Source: JAOUEA01 sp963810915
Lineage (GTDB): Bacteria > Actinomycetota > UBA4738 > HRBIN12
Direction: 5' to 3'
DNA: 64,000 nucleotides
Assembly (NCBI GenBank): GCA_963810915.1
Contig: CAWEPH010000006.1
Location: 744,001-808,000 of the forward strand
Within the stretch, counting starts at the first letter, position 1, and every line of letters begins with the position of its first letter. This document shows, piece by piece, positions 27,959 through 38,260 of the stretch. A program made the translations under genes and the position numbers. The notes beneath the pieces are model-generated. The model searched no databases and was not told where the DNA came from. It was given only the letters and a program-made list of their open reading frames with translations.

Positions 27959-29526
27959 GGCGTCGTGCCTCCGTCGCCGGCTGCCGAGAACCCGCTGCCT
28001 CCCGCGGGCGTCGGTACGAGCCCGACGTCGGTGGGCTGTCCCTGTGGGTCGACGCGCGCGATCACGGCCTTCGTGGACGGGTCGATGCGGTCGGTGAGCA
28101 TCTTCGGGTACACGCCGAAGACGAGCAACAGCGCGAGGATGGGCACCAGCACCGCCACCTCGCGCAGGCTCACGTCGGGCAGGCCCTTGTGCTCCTCGTG
28201 GATCGGCCCGTAGGCCATGCGCTGGTAGCTCCACAGGAGGTAGATCGCCGCGAGGATCACGGCGAGGGCCGCCAGGGAGCCGAACCAGTGGCTGACCGCG
28301 AACGTCCCAACGATCACCAGGAACTCGCCGACGAAGCTGTTCAGTCCGGGCAGGCCGACCGAGGCGAACACCGCGAACAAGAAGGCGCCGGTGAGCCACG
28401 GCATCACGCTCGCGAGCCCGCCCATCTTCGCCAGATCGCGGGTGTGGGTGCGCTCGTACACCATCCCCACCAGCAGGAAGAGCGCGCCCGTGGCGAGGCC
28501 GTGGTTCACCATCTGCAGCACGCCGCCGGTCATCGACTGCTGCGTGAAGGCGAAGATCCCCAGCACGACGAAGCCGAGGTGCGAGACCGACGAGTAGGCG
28601 ACCAGGCGCTTGATGTCGGTCTGGATCAACGCCACCACCGCACCGTAGATGATGCCGATCACCGCCAGGATCGAGACGAACGTCGCGAAGTACTTCGCCG
28701 CCTCCGGGAAGAGCGTGAGGTTGAAGCGGATGAGACCGTACGTGCCGACCTTCAGCAGGACACCGGCCAGCAGGACCGAGCCCGCGGTGGGCGCCTCGGT
28801 GTGGGCATCCGGGAGCCACGTGTGGAGCGGGAAGACGGGCACCTTCACGGCGAACGCCACGAAGAACGCCAGGAAGAGCCAGCGTGCGGTGACGACCGGC
28901 AGGCCGTGCGCCGTGCTGATCAGCGTCCTGACGTCGAAGGTCACCCCGCCGAGCCCGCGCCCCGCTTGCGTGGCCAGGTACAGCGTGGCCACCAGGAGGA
29001 ACGCGGAGCCGGCCATCGTGTAGAGGAAGAACTTCACCGCCGCGTAGATCCGACGCTCGCCGCCCCAACCTCCGATCAGGAGGTACATCGGGACGAGCAT
29101 CGCCTCGAAGAACAGGAAGAACAGGAGCAGGTCGAGCATCAGGAACGTGCCGAGGACGGCCGTCTCGAGGCCCAGCATCGCGCCCATGTACAGCCGGACG
29201 TCCTTCTCGATCCTCCAGCTCGCCAGGATCGCGACGGGGAACAGGAACGTGGTGAGCAGCACCATCCACAAGCTGATGCCGTCGATGCCGACCAGGTACT
29301 GCAGCCCGATGCTCTTCACCCACGTCGCGCGCTCCACCATCTGGAAGCCCGCGATCGAAGGATCGAACCGCCCGAGGACACCGAGGGAGACCACGAACGT
29401 CGCGAGCGCGGTGATGAGCGCGGTCCAGCGGGCCGCGTTGTCGGAGAGCAGCCGGCCGCCGATCAACAGGATGGCCAACCCGACGAGCGGCAGGAAGACC
29501 GTCACGGACAGGATGTGCGAGCTCAT
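27955..29526 (-). CDS. nuoM: NADH-quinone oxidoreductase subunit M, complete set
   Basis: Antiporter-like subunit, 523 residues, unbroken. Seen: FFLFFEAMLVPMYLLIGGW with the conserved Glu, AFAVKVPVFPLHTWLPDAHT with the transmembrane Lys, TDIKRLVAYSSVSHLGFVV and SVGLPGLNSFVGEFLV. ATG 29526 overlaps nuoL (ATGA). It has a Gly/Pro-rich C-terminal tail of about 35 residues (VDPQGQPTDVGLVPTPAGG) not seen in the other NuoM. Confidence 0.95.
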   Translation of the reverse strand: MSSHILSVTVFLPLVGLAILLIGGRLLSDNAARWTALITALATFVVSLGVLGRFDPSIAGFQMVERATWVKSIGLQYLVGIDGISLWMVLLTTFLFPVAILASWRIEKDVRLYMGAMLGLETAVLGTFLMLDLLLFFLFFEAMLVPMYLLIGGWGGERRIYAAVKFFLYTMAGSAFLLVATLYLATQAGRGLGGVTFDVRTLISTAHGLPVVTARWLFLAFFVAFAVKVPVFPLHTWLPDAHTEAPTAGSVLLAGVLLKVGTYGLIRFNLTLFPEAAKYFATFVSILAVIGIIYGAVVALIQTDIKRLVAYSSVSHLGFVVLGIFAFTQQSMTGGVLQMVNHGLATGALFLLVGMVYERTHTRDLAKMGGLASVMPWLTGAFLFAVFASVGLPGLNSFVGEFLVIVGTFAVSHWFGSLAALAVILAAIYLLWSYQRMAYGPIHEEHKGLPDVSLREVAVLVPILALLLVFGVYPKMLTDRIDPSTKAVIARVDPQGQPTDVGLVPTPAGGSGFSAAGDGGTTP

Positions 29527-31407
29527 AGCCGCAACCCCAGGAAGACGAGGATGCCCACGGCGCCCGCGAACAGCGGCGAGCGCGTACGTGCGGACGTATC
29601 CGGTCTGGATCCTGCGACCCACCGCGGCCAGCCGCCGCGTGCCGCCCCCGATCGCGTTCACGATCGCCGTCGATGAACCCGGTGTCGAACCGGATACGCG
29701 AGGATGGCGGCGGCGGCCTTGCCCGGGCGCCACCAGGACCGTGGCGTAGTAGTCGTCGATGTACCAACCGTGCTGGAAGAGCCGCTGGACGGACGCGAGC
29801 CGCACCCGCAGCGCCATCCAATCGAAGCGCCCGGACGCGTACACGTAGAACATCGTTCCCAGGGTGAGGATCGACACCAGCGAGGCGATCGCGATCAGGG
29901 TGCCGAGCGCGAGTCCGGTCGTGCCCTCCGGTACCGCGCCGAGCAGCGGCTCGACCCACTGGGAGAAGGAGCCGTCGACGGTCCGCGCGATGAGCAGGCC
30001 GATGCCCGAGGCGCCGAGCGCCAGCACGACGAGCGGAAGGGTCATCACCGCGGGCGACTCGTGCGCGTGCTCCGCCGGCTCGGACCGCGGTGCGCCGAAG
30101 AACGTGAGGAACACCAGGCGGCCGATGTAGGCGGCCGAGATCACGGCGCCGAGCAGCCCGAGCACGTAGACCCACTGGTGTCCCGTGTGGTTCGCGATCT
30201 CGAGGATCGCGTCCTTGGCGAAGAATCCGGCGAGCGGCGGCACGCCCGCCAGGGCGAACGCACCGATCACGAACGTCCACCCGGTGAGCGGCATGCGATG
30301 GATCAGGCCGCCCATCTCCTTCATGTCCGTCTCCTCGTGCATGCCGTGCATCACGGAGCCCGGCACCGAGGAACATCAGGGCCTTGTAGAAGGCGTGCGC
30401 CACGAGCATGAACAGGGCCAGCGAGTACGCGCGGAGGCCCGCCGCCACGAACATGTAGCCGAGCTGGCTCACCGTGGAGTAGGCGAGCACGCGCTTGATG
30501 TCGTCCTGGCCCAGCGCACACGTCCCCGCGAACAGGAGCGTGACGAGGCCCACCACGGTCACCACCACGAGGGCCACGCCCGACAGCTCGAACAGGACGT
30601 GGGTCCGCAGGACCAGGTACACGCCGGCCGTGACCATCGTGGCGGCGTGGATCAGGGCGGAGACGGGGGTGGGGCCGGCCATCGCGTCGGGGAGCCAGAC
30701 GTGGAGCGGGACCTGGGCCGACTTCCCGATCGCCCCCGCGAAGAGCAGCAGGGCGATGGCCGTCGCCGCGCCTTTGGTGAGCGTTGCGCCGGCCGTGCCG
30801 AAGACCAGCTCGAAGTCCAGCGTGCCGAACTTCGCCACGATCAACGCGAGGCCGATCAGCATCGCCGTGTCGCCGATCCGCGTCGTGATGAACGCCTTCT
30901 TGGCCGCGTTCGCGTTCTCCGTCTTGTCGAACCAGAAGCCGATCAGCAGGTACGAGCAGAGCCCCACGCCCTCCCAGCCCAGGTACAGGACGAGGAAGTT
31001 CTCCCCCAGGACCAGCATCAGCATGAAGAACACGAAGAGGTTCAGGTACGAGAAGAACCGGCCGTACCGCGGATCGCCGTGCATGTAGCCCAGCGCGTAG
31101 ATGTGGATCAGCAGGCCGATGCCCGTGACCACCATGATCATCGTGGCCGACAACACGTCGAGGCGGAGATCCACGCTCACGTTGAACGACCCGACCTGGA
31201 TCCAGTCGTACAGGCGCAGGATGTACAGGCGCGAGTCGGCGGGGAGCCCGTGCAGTCCCACGCACCGCCGCCGTCGCGAGCGAGGAACGAGGCCACCATC
31301 GCCCCCACGGCGAGCCAACCCGCCCCACGACCGAGTCGCCGACCGACGAAGAGGTTGACCGCGGCCGCGATCAGGGGGATCGCCGGCACCAGCCAGATCA
31401 GCTTCAT
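29523..31407 (-). CDS. nuoL: NADH-quinone oxidoreductase subunit L, complete set (several frameshifts)
   Basis: The pieces in order: MKLIWLVPAIPLIAAAVNLF (start 31407), then after a shift near 31270 WIQVGSFNVSVDLRLDVLSA, LGWEGVGLCSYLLIGFWF, KAFITTRIGDTAMLIG, GKSAQVPLHVWLPDAMAGP, QDDIKRVLAYSTVSQLGYMF; after a shift near 30355 VMHGMHEETDMKEMGGL and AGVPPLAGFFAKDAILE; further shifts near 29735, 29665 and 29580 before the last helix GILVFLGLRL. About 628 residues. The true start may lie at a GTG overlapping nuoK, as in the partial set, if another base is wrong near 31435. Confidence 0.82.
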
Positions 31408-31455
31408 GGCGGCGGTGGGCGAGAGCGTGGGCACCAGCCGCGCCCAGCACGTGCG

Positions 31456-31762
31456 TCACCACCTGAGGGACCTCACGTCGTCGACGTTGACGCTCTGGTT
31501 CCGCCGGTACACGGCGACGATGATCGCGAGCCCCACGACCACCTCGGCCGCGGCCACGACCATCGAGAAGAACGCCAGCACCTGGCCGTCGAGGTTGGCG
31601 TGCATCCGGGAGAAGGCCACGAGCGTGAGGTTCACGGCGTTCAGCTGCAGCTCCACCGACATGAAGATCAGCAGCGCGTTGCGACGGATCAGCACGCCGG
31701 CCGTGCCGATCGCGAAGAGGATCGCCGGAGAGCAGGAGGAAGTAGGCGATCGGCGTCCTCAC
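31456..31762 (-). CDS. nuoK: NADH-quinone oxidoreductase subunit K, complete set (one frameshift)
   Basis: Three-helix subunit of about 101 residues. GTG 31762 (VRTPIAYFLLLS) overlaps nuoJ. An extra base near 31728 breaks the first helix; the rest reads LIRRNALLIFMSVELQLNAV and MVVAAAEVVVGLAIIVAVYR with both conserved Glu residues. Total length is one base over a multiple of three. Confidence 0.9.
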
Positions 31763-32356
31763 CCCGCCGTCACCTCCTCCACCAGCCGGTCCGCCTCCGG
31801 CTCGGCCTCCCGCGCCTCGATCTCGGCCTGCGTGATGGCGGGCGCCTTCCGGCTCGCCAGCACCATCGCCGCGATCGCGGCGATGATCAGCAGCACCGAG
31901 GTCACCTCGAACGGGAAGAAGTACCGGGAGAAGAGCACCTTCGCGAGCGCCTGCGTGTTGGCGGGCGCGTTGACCACGTCGAAGCCGGCGGGGGCGCGGG
32001 TCGCGAACCCGATCCCCGCACGCAGCGCGAAGAAGACCTCCAGCACGAACCCGACCCCGAGGATCGCGGCCGTCGTGCGCATCCCGAACAGCCGCTCGCC
32101 CGCGCGCCTCCATCCGGTCGACGCCCAGCAGCATGATCACGAAGAGGAACAGCACCATGATCGCGCCCGCGTACACGATGATCTGGACCGCGAAGAGGAA
32201 CGGGGCGTCGAGCAGCAGGTACATCACCGCGATCGTGAAGAAGTTCACGACCAGGAACAGGGCGGCGTGGACGGCGTTGCGGCGGGTGAGCATCGCGATC
32301 GCCGAGGCCACCGAGATCGGCGCGAAGACCCAGAACACGATGTTGTCCAGGGGCAC
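31759..32356 (-). CDS. nuoJ: NADH-quinone oxidoreductase subunit J, complete set (one frameshift)
   Basis: GTG 32356 directly follows the nuoI stop. N-terminal piece LTRRNAVHAALFLVVNFFTI and LLDAPFLFAVQIIVYAGAIM; a shift near 32105; then a C-terminal piece with an extra helix pair (RYFFPFEVTSVLLIIAAIAA) and a charged tail REAEPEADRLVEEVTAG. About 199 residues joined, about 30 longer than the partial-set NuoJ. Confidence 0.9.
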
Positions 32357-32867
32357 CTAGAGGCCCTCCCGGTCGATCTTGTTCTTCCCCAGCTCCGCCG
32401 GCGGCTGAAGCAGCTGCTCCTTGGTCCAGATAGCGTCCTCGCGGTTCGTGAACGACATCTCGAAGCTGCTGGTGAGCGTGAGCGCGCGCGTGGGGCAGGC
32501 CTCGACGCACAGGCCGCACATGATGCAGCGCAGGTAGTTGATCTGGTAGTCCTTCGCGTGACGCTCCCCCGGGCTGATCGGGGTTCTCGGGATCGTTGTC
32601 CTCACCCTCGACCCAGATCGCGTCCGCGGGACAGGCGTAGGCACAGAGCTCGCAGCCGATGCACTTCTCCAGCCCGTCCTCGTGACGGTTGAGGAGGTGC
32701 CGCCCGATGTGCGAGCGCTCGGGGATCGGCACGATCTCCTTCGGGTACTGCTCGGTGTTGTCCCGGCGGAAGGTCTGCTTGAAGACGGTCCCCATACCCT
32801 TGGCCATGGCGACCGTCGAGTCCCAGAACCCGACCTGCGGTTCGTCCGAGCGCGGTTGGTCGCTCAT
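32357..32867 (-). CDS. nuoI: NADH-quinone oxidoreductase subunit I, complete set (one frameshift)
   Basis: Two-cluster FeS subunit, about 169 residues. First cluster motif CIGCELCAYAC; a shift near 32580; second cluster motif CIMCGLCVEAC in the other frame. Start ATG 32867 (MSDQPRSDEPQVGF) overlaps the nuoH stop (ATGA). FKQTFRRDNTEQYP precedes the clusters. Confidence 0.9.
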
Positions 32868-33988
32868 GCGGACACCTCCTCGCGAGGCTGGGGCCGGAAG
32901 ACGGGGGCGAGCAGCGTGATCAGCGCCACGACGCCGAGGATGACCGCGCCTCCGATCAGGATCGAGCGGCGCTGGAAGTGGTCGGGAAGCACCACGACCG
33001 CTCCGGTGATCATCACCCAGGCCAGCCCGAACGGGATGAGCACCTTCCAGCCGAACTTCATCAGCCGGTCGTAGCGCATCCGCGGCATCGTGGCCCGGAT
33101 CAAGATCATCACGTAGATCACCGCGGTGAGCTTGAGGATGAACCACAGGATCGGGCCCACCCACGCCCAGGCGCCGTGGAACGGCCAGTAGCCGCGCCAT
33201 CCGCCCAGGAACAGCGTCACGGCCACGGCGGCCACCGTCACGGTGTTCACGTACTCACCGAGGTAGAACATCGCGAACTTGAAGCCCGAGTACTCCGTGT
33301 GGAAGCCGGCCACGAGCTCGGTCTCCGCCTCGGCCAGGTCGAAGGGCGGACGGTTCGTCTCCGCGAGGGCGCCGATCAGGAACACGACGAAGGCGGGGAA
33401 CTGCGGGATCACGTTCCAGATGCGCCCCTGCGCCGCCACGATCTCGGACAGCCGCAGGTGCCCGCTGTACATGATCACCGCCACGATCGCGAGGCTCATG
33501 CCCACCTCGTAGCTCACCATCTGCGCGCTGGAGCGCACCGACCCGAGCAGCGGGTAGTTGGAGCCGCTCGACCACCCGGCCAGCACGATGCCGTACACCG
33601 CGATCGAGGTCATCGCCAGGATCCAGAGGATGCCGATGTTGAGGTCGGTGAGCTGGAAGGGGATCACGCGCCCGAAGAGCACCACCGGCTCGCCGAACGG
33701 GATGATGGCGAACGCGAGGAAGCCGGGCACCATCGCGAGGATCGGAGCCAGGTTGTACACGCCGAGATCGGCGTTCGAGGGCGAGATGCCCTCCTTGAAG
33801 AAGAGCTTGAGGCCGTCGGCGAGCGTGATCAGGATGCCCCGCGGGACCGGCGCGCATCGGCCCAACGCGCGTCTGCATGTCCGCGATCACCTTCCGCTCC
33901 ATCCAGATGTAGAGCATCACGGCGATCAGGAGCGCCACGAAGACCACGACCACGCGGACGCGAGGAGCCCCCAGTCCACCCAGTCCAT
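32864..33988 (-). CDS. nuoH: NADH-quinone oxidoreductase subunit H, complete set (two frameshifts)
   Basis: Quinone-site membrane subunit. Start ATG 33988 (MDWVDWGLLA); a base is missing near 33960 before VVVVFVALLIAVMLYIWMER; MERKVIADMQTRVGPMRAGP; an extra base near 33850; then DGLKLFFKEGISPSNADLGV, AETNRPPFDLAEAETELVAG and TEYSGFKFAMFYLGEY. The net length is a multiple of three, as expected for one loss and one gain. About 374 residues with a charged C-terminus. Confidence 0.88.
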
Positions 33989-36383
33989 CAGGCGGATACC
34001 CCCTCGTCGACCGGCGACGGCGACCTCCGAGGCGACCGCCTCGATCGTGACCTCGGTGGTGAAGGAACCCGAGAGCAGCGTGTTGGCCGCGAACCCGGCC
34101 TGGTTGAACGGCACGAACACCGACCCTGCTGCCACGTCCTCGGTGACACGCGCCGGGAGCTCTGCCTCACCTGCGGCCGTGCGCACCAGAGCAAGCGTGC
34201 CCTCGGCGATCCCCAGCCCGGCGGCGTCCGCGGGATGGATCTCCACGAACGGGTCCTGCGCGAGCGCGGCCTTCAGCTCGTCGGCGCGCTCGGAGAGCCG
34301 GCCCTCGTCGACGAGCAGCGGGTACGTGAAGAGGCGGAGGCCATCGGGGGTCCGAGGCGACGCAGCGGCGCCCACGGCCAGCGTGACCTCGCGCGGCGCC
34401 AGCAGCCCCGCCATCTCTTCGTGCAGTTCCTCGAGCGTCTCGAACCCGAGATCGCCGCCGCACGCGAGCGCCATGCTCGCGAAGATCTCCCAATCGGCCA
34501 GCGAGATGCCCTGGGTCCGACGGATCGGATGCATCAGTTGGCCACGTCCCTCCCAGGTCGTCACGTGGCCCGTCTTCTCCAGGAAGGGCGCGGCGGGCAG
34601 GAAGGCGTCGACGAACGGTTCGAGCGATCCGAGCTCCAACCCCTGCACGACCTTGTAGGGAACGTTCTGGAGCGCGCGCAGAGCGAGGCCCGCGTCGGCG
34701 GCATCCCGCAGCGGATCCACCCCGACGAGCAGCAGGACGTCGATCTCCCCGTCGGCGCAGGCCTGGAGGATATCGTGGGCGTCCCGGCCCGGCACGCGGT
34801 TCATCACCGGCCCCCACACGGCCTCCACGTCGTCGAGCCCATCCTCGGCCGTGCGCCCCCCGGGCAGCAGGCGGGGATGCACCCCGGCGCGCAGGGCGCC
34901 GCGATCGTTGGCCCGTCGGGTCACATAGGTGAAGCGCGCGCCCGCCTCGAACGCGAGGGCCATCGCGGCCTCGGCGCCGCCCGGGCGCTCGGCGAGGCGC
35001 TCGCCCGCGATGACGACCGCCGCCTCGCGGGCCTCCTCGAGCGCCGCCGCGGCCGCGTCGAAGTCCACGTTGCCGGTAGGGCCTTCGGCGTCGAGCAGCG
35101 CCAGCTCCCGCCCCGGCGCCGCGATGATGTGCGTGGCGACGTCGTGCAGGCGTGTGCGACGAGGATGCAGCACCCAGATGCGCGCCCCCCGCGAGGCCGC
35201 CTTGCGCAGCCGCAGGTGCAGGATGGGGATCTCTTGCTCGGCGTCGAGGCCGGCCACGAGGATGACCTTGGCCCGCTCGACGTCCTTGTACGTGACCGAC
35301 ATCGGCTGCGCGGCCACGTAGCGCTCGGCCTCGCCCGCCCCCGCCACGCGCCGATGGTCGAGGTCGTTCGTGCGGAACACCGTTCGCGCCAGCTTGGACA
35401 GCGCGTAGTAGTCCTCATCCATGAGCCGGCCGCCCGTGAGCACCGCCACCCGCGCTCCCTCGGCCCGGCGCGCCACCTCCGTGAGCACCTCGCCGAACGA
35501 TGCCGGCTCGAGGCCACGGTCGCGGATCAGCGGCGTGGTGAGGCGCTCGGGCGCGTCCGGGAAGCGGAACGCGAAGCGGCCCTTGTCGCAGAGCCACGCG
35601 TCGTTCACCTCGTAGTTGTCCCGCGCGAGCTGACGCACGACTTCCCCACGACGGAGGTCGACCTTCACGTTGCATCCGGCGCTGCAGTGGGGACAGACGG
35701 AGTCGGCGCTCGAGAGGTCGAACGGGCGGGCGACGAACCGGTAGGGCGTGGCCGTGAGCGCACCCACCGGGCAGATCTGGATCGTGTTGCCGCTGAAGGG
35801 GCTCTGGAAGTCCTCGCCCGCCGCGATCGAGACCCGCTCGCCCGCGCCACGGGCGAAGAGCTCGATGAAGCGGTCGCCGGAGATCTGGTCGCAGAATCGC
35901 GTGCACCGGGCGCAGAGCACGCAGCGCTCACGATCGAGGTTCACGAGCGGCGAGAGCGGCAGCGGCTTCAGGTAGGTGCGCTTGGCCTCGGTGAAGCGAC
36001 TGTCGCCGGGCCCGAACGCCAGGGCCTGATCCTGCAGCGGGCACTCGCCGCCACGATCGCAGATCGGGCAGTCGAGGGGGTGGTTCAACAAGCAGGAACT
36101 CCAGGTTGGCGACCTGCGCCTCGTGCACGACGTCGGAGGTGTTCTGGGTGTTCACCACCATCCCCGGCGCGACCGTGACGGTGCACGACGTCGCGAGCTT
36201 GGGCTGGCCCTCGATCTGCACGTAGCACTGGCGGCAGGCGCCGGCCGGCTCCAGGAGCGGGTGGTCGCAGAACCGCGGGATCTCGACGCCGAGCTGCTCG
36301 GCGGCGCGGATGATCAGGGTGCCCTTCGGCACGGTGACCTCCTTGCCGTCGATCGTCAGGCTGACGAGCGGGTCCGGGGTCAC
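33988..36383 (-). CDS. nuoG: NADH-quinone oxidoreductase subunit G, complete set (two frameshifts)
   Basis: Large FeS subunit of the NADH arm. GTG 36383 overlaps nuoF (GTGA). N-terminal [2Fe-2S] motif PRFCDHPLLEPAGACRQC; a shift near 36085; DCPICDRGGECPLQDQA (His/Cys cluster region); CVLCARCTRFC; CPHCSAGC for the further cluster in the molybdopterin-oxidoreductase-like half. About 797 residues. A shift near 34012 hides the true stop at 33988-33990; the raw frame reads into nuoH. Confidence 0.9.
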
Positions 36384-37681
36384 GACGCCACCTCCTCGGA
36401 CGGCGCAGGGGTGCGCAGCGGGCAGCGCCCGAGCCGGACGTGCTCGAGGTACTCGTCCTCGAAGTGCTGGAGCGAGGAGTTGATCACGGAGGCGGCGCCG
36501 TCCGCGAGGGCACAGAAGGCGCGGAACAGGATGTTCGTGCCCATGTCGTGCATGAGCGGGAGGTCTTCGGCTCGGCCGTATCCTTCCTCGAGGCGACCGA
36601 GCACGCGGGTCGCCCACCAACTGCCCTCCCGACAGGGGGTGCATTTCCCGCAGGACTCGTGGGCGTAGAACCGCACCATGCGCTCGGCGGCCTCCACGAC
36701 GCAGTCGCTCTCGTCGAGCACCATCACGGCTCCCGTGCCGAGCAGCGAACCTGCCTCGGCCACCGACTCGTAGTCGAGGTGCACGTCGATCGCATCGGCC
36801 GTGAGGAGCGGTGTGGAGGATCCACCCGGGGTGAACGCCTTGAGGGCGCGCCCGCCGAGGACACCGCCGCCCAGCTCCTCGAGGAGCACGCGGAACGGGG
36901 TTCCCATCGGGATCTCGTAGTTGCCCGGGCGCTCCACCTTGCCGCTGATCGTGAACATCTTGGTGCCCGGCGACTTCTCGGTACCGAGCGCGCGGAACCA
37001 GTCGGCGCCGTTCGTCACGATGTCGGGGACGTTCATCAGCGTCTCGACGTTGTTGATCACGGTCGGGCTCGCGTAGAGGCCTTCCACCGCAGGGAAGGGC
37101 GGCCGTAGCCGGGGCTGGCCGCGGAGCCCTTCCAGCGAGTTGAGCAGCGCCGTCTCCTCGCCGCAGATGTAGGCCCCGGCGCCTCGGTGCAGCACGATGT
37201 CCAGATCGTAGTCGCTCCCGGCGATACCCTTCCCCAGATATCCTGCGGCATAGGCTTCCTCGAGCGCCTTCTGGAGCACCACGCTCTGCCAGAGGTATTC
37301 CCCACGGATGTAGATGAACGTGGCGTGGCACCCGATCGCGACCGACGCGATGGCCGCCCCTTCGATCAGCCGGTGCGGATCGCGCTCGACGAGTTCGCGG
37401 TTGTTGCACGTGCCGGGCTCGGACTCGTCGTAGTTCACCGTGACGTACGTGGGCTTGCCGGTGTCCCGAGGGACGAACGACCACTTCATGCCCGTGGGGA
37501 ACCCCGCGCCGCCGCGTCCGCGCAGCCCCGAGTCCTTCACGGTTTGGATCAGGTCCTCGGTCGACATGTCGAGCGCCGTGCGCAATCCCTGATACCCGCC
37601 CTTGGCCACGTACCCGTCGACCGCGATCACCGACGCGTCGTCCCAGTCACGGGTGAGACGCGGCGCGAAGTCGAGGCTCAC
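36380..37681 (-). CDS. nuoF: NADH-quinone oxidoreductase subunit F
   Basis: NADH-binding flavoprotein of complex I, 433 residues, unbroken. Seen: GRGGAGFPTG (55-64, NADH/FMN loop), YVTVNYDESEPGTCNNRELV (FMN binding), GAGAYICGEETALLNSLEG, and the N3 [4Fe-4S] ligands in ESCGKCTPCREG (about 352) plus a later Cys in FRAFCALADG. It is the only NuoF in the window, so only this operon can take electrons from NADH. Overlaps nuoE and nuoG by four bases each. Confidence 0.96.
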   Translation of the reverse strand: MSLDFAPRLTRDWDDASVIAVDGYVAKGGYQGLRTALDMSTEDLIQTVKDSGLRGRGGAGFPTGMKWSFVPRDTGKPTYVTVNYDESEPGTCNNRELVERDPHRLIEGAAIASVAIGCHATFIYIRGEYLWQSVVLQKALEEAYAAGYLGKGIAGSDYDLDIVLHRGAGAYICGEETALLNSLEGLRGQPRLRPPFPAVEGLYASPTVINNVETLMNVPDIVTNGADWFRALGTEKSPGTKMFTISGKVERPGNYEIPMGTPFRVLLEELGGGVLGGRALKAFTPGGSSTPLLTADAIDVHLDYESVAEAGSLLGTGAVMVLDESDCVVEAAERMVRFYAHESCGKCTPCREGSWWATRVLGRLEEGYGRAEDLPLMHDMGTNILFRAFCALADGAASVINSSLQHFEDEYLEHVRLGRCPLRTPAPSEEVAS

Positions 37682-38260
37682 GCCTGCACCTCCTCCGGAG
37701 TCTCGAGCCCCGCGAGCACGCGGGAGGCGTGACGGAAGCTCTTCATCGCAGGCCCGCGCGACGGTGTCGGTGAGCTGCCCGCGCGCAACTCTGCGATCAA
37801 CTCGCGCATCCGCTCGGGGGTCACGTTGTCGTGGTTCGCGAAGTCGATCTGCACGGCCGGCGCGAAGTCACAGACCCCGATGCACTCCTCCTCGTGCAGC
37901 GAGAGCGAGCCGTCCTCGGAGACCTCTTGGCCGTGGGCCATCCCGGCCGCCTGGTGGGCGGCCTCGTAGACGTCCTTGGCGCCGCGCAGCATGCACGCGA
38001 GGTTGGTGCACACGTTCACGAGGTGCTCGCCGGTGGGGCGCAAGCCGATACATCGTGTAGAAGGTGGCGACGGACTCGACCTCCGCGGTCGTGAGGCCGA
38101 GCAGGTCGGCCACCTCGCGCAAGCCCTCGCGCGTGACCATGCCTTCCTCCGACTGCACGAGATAGAGCAGCGGCATGATCGCCGAGCGTTCGCGGCCCCG
38201 CGGATAGCGGGCGACGATGGCCTGGGCCTCGTCCCGGACCTGCCCCTCGATCACGGCCAC
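37678..38260 (-). CDS. nuoE: NADH-quinone oxidoreductase subunit E (one frameshift)
   Basis: [2Fe-2S] thioredoxin-fold partner of NuoF, about 194 residues. Start GTG 38260 sharing a base with the nuoD stop (a second GTG lies six bases on). N-terminal helices RYPRGRERSAIMPLLYLVQS and ATFYTMYRL; a shift near 38045; then cluster ligands in CTNLACMLRG and EECIGVCDFAP. The C-terminus ends in LAGLETPEEVQA. Confidence 0.9.

Noticed and set aside
26612..32356. One open frame of 1,914 codons across nuoN to nuoJ
   Set aside because: It is a chance chain of correct and wrong frames. Within it, real Nuo pieces alternate with low-complexity Arg/Ala/Gly sequence, and the genuine genes have their own overlapping starts and stops.
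33926..36091. In-frame NuoG-NuoH fusion
   Set aside because: The raw frame runs from NuoG into the first residues of NuoH, but a stop (…DEGVSA) overlapping the NuoH ATG exists one frame away, as at every other junction in the operon. A single extra base near 34012 explains it.
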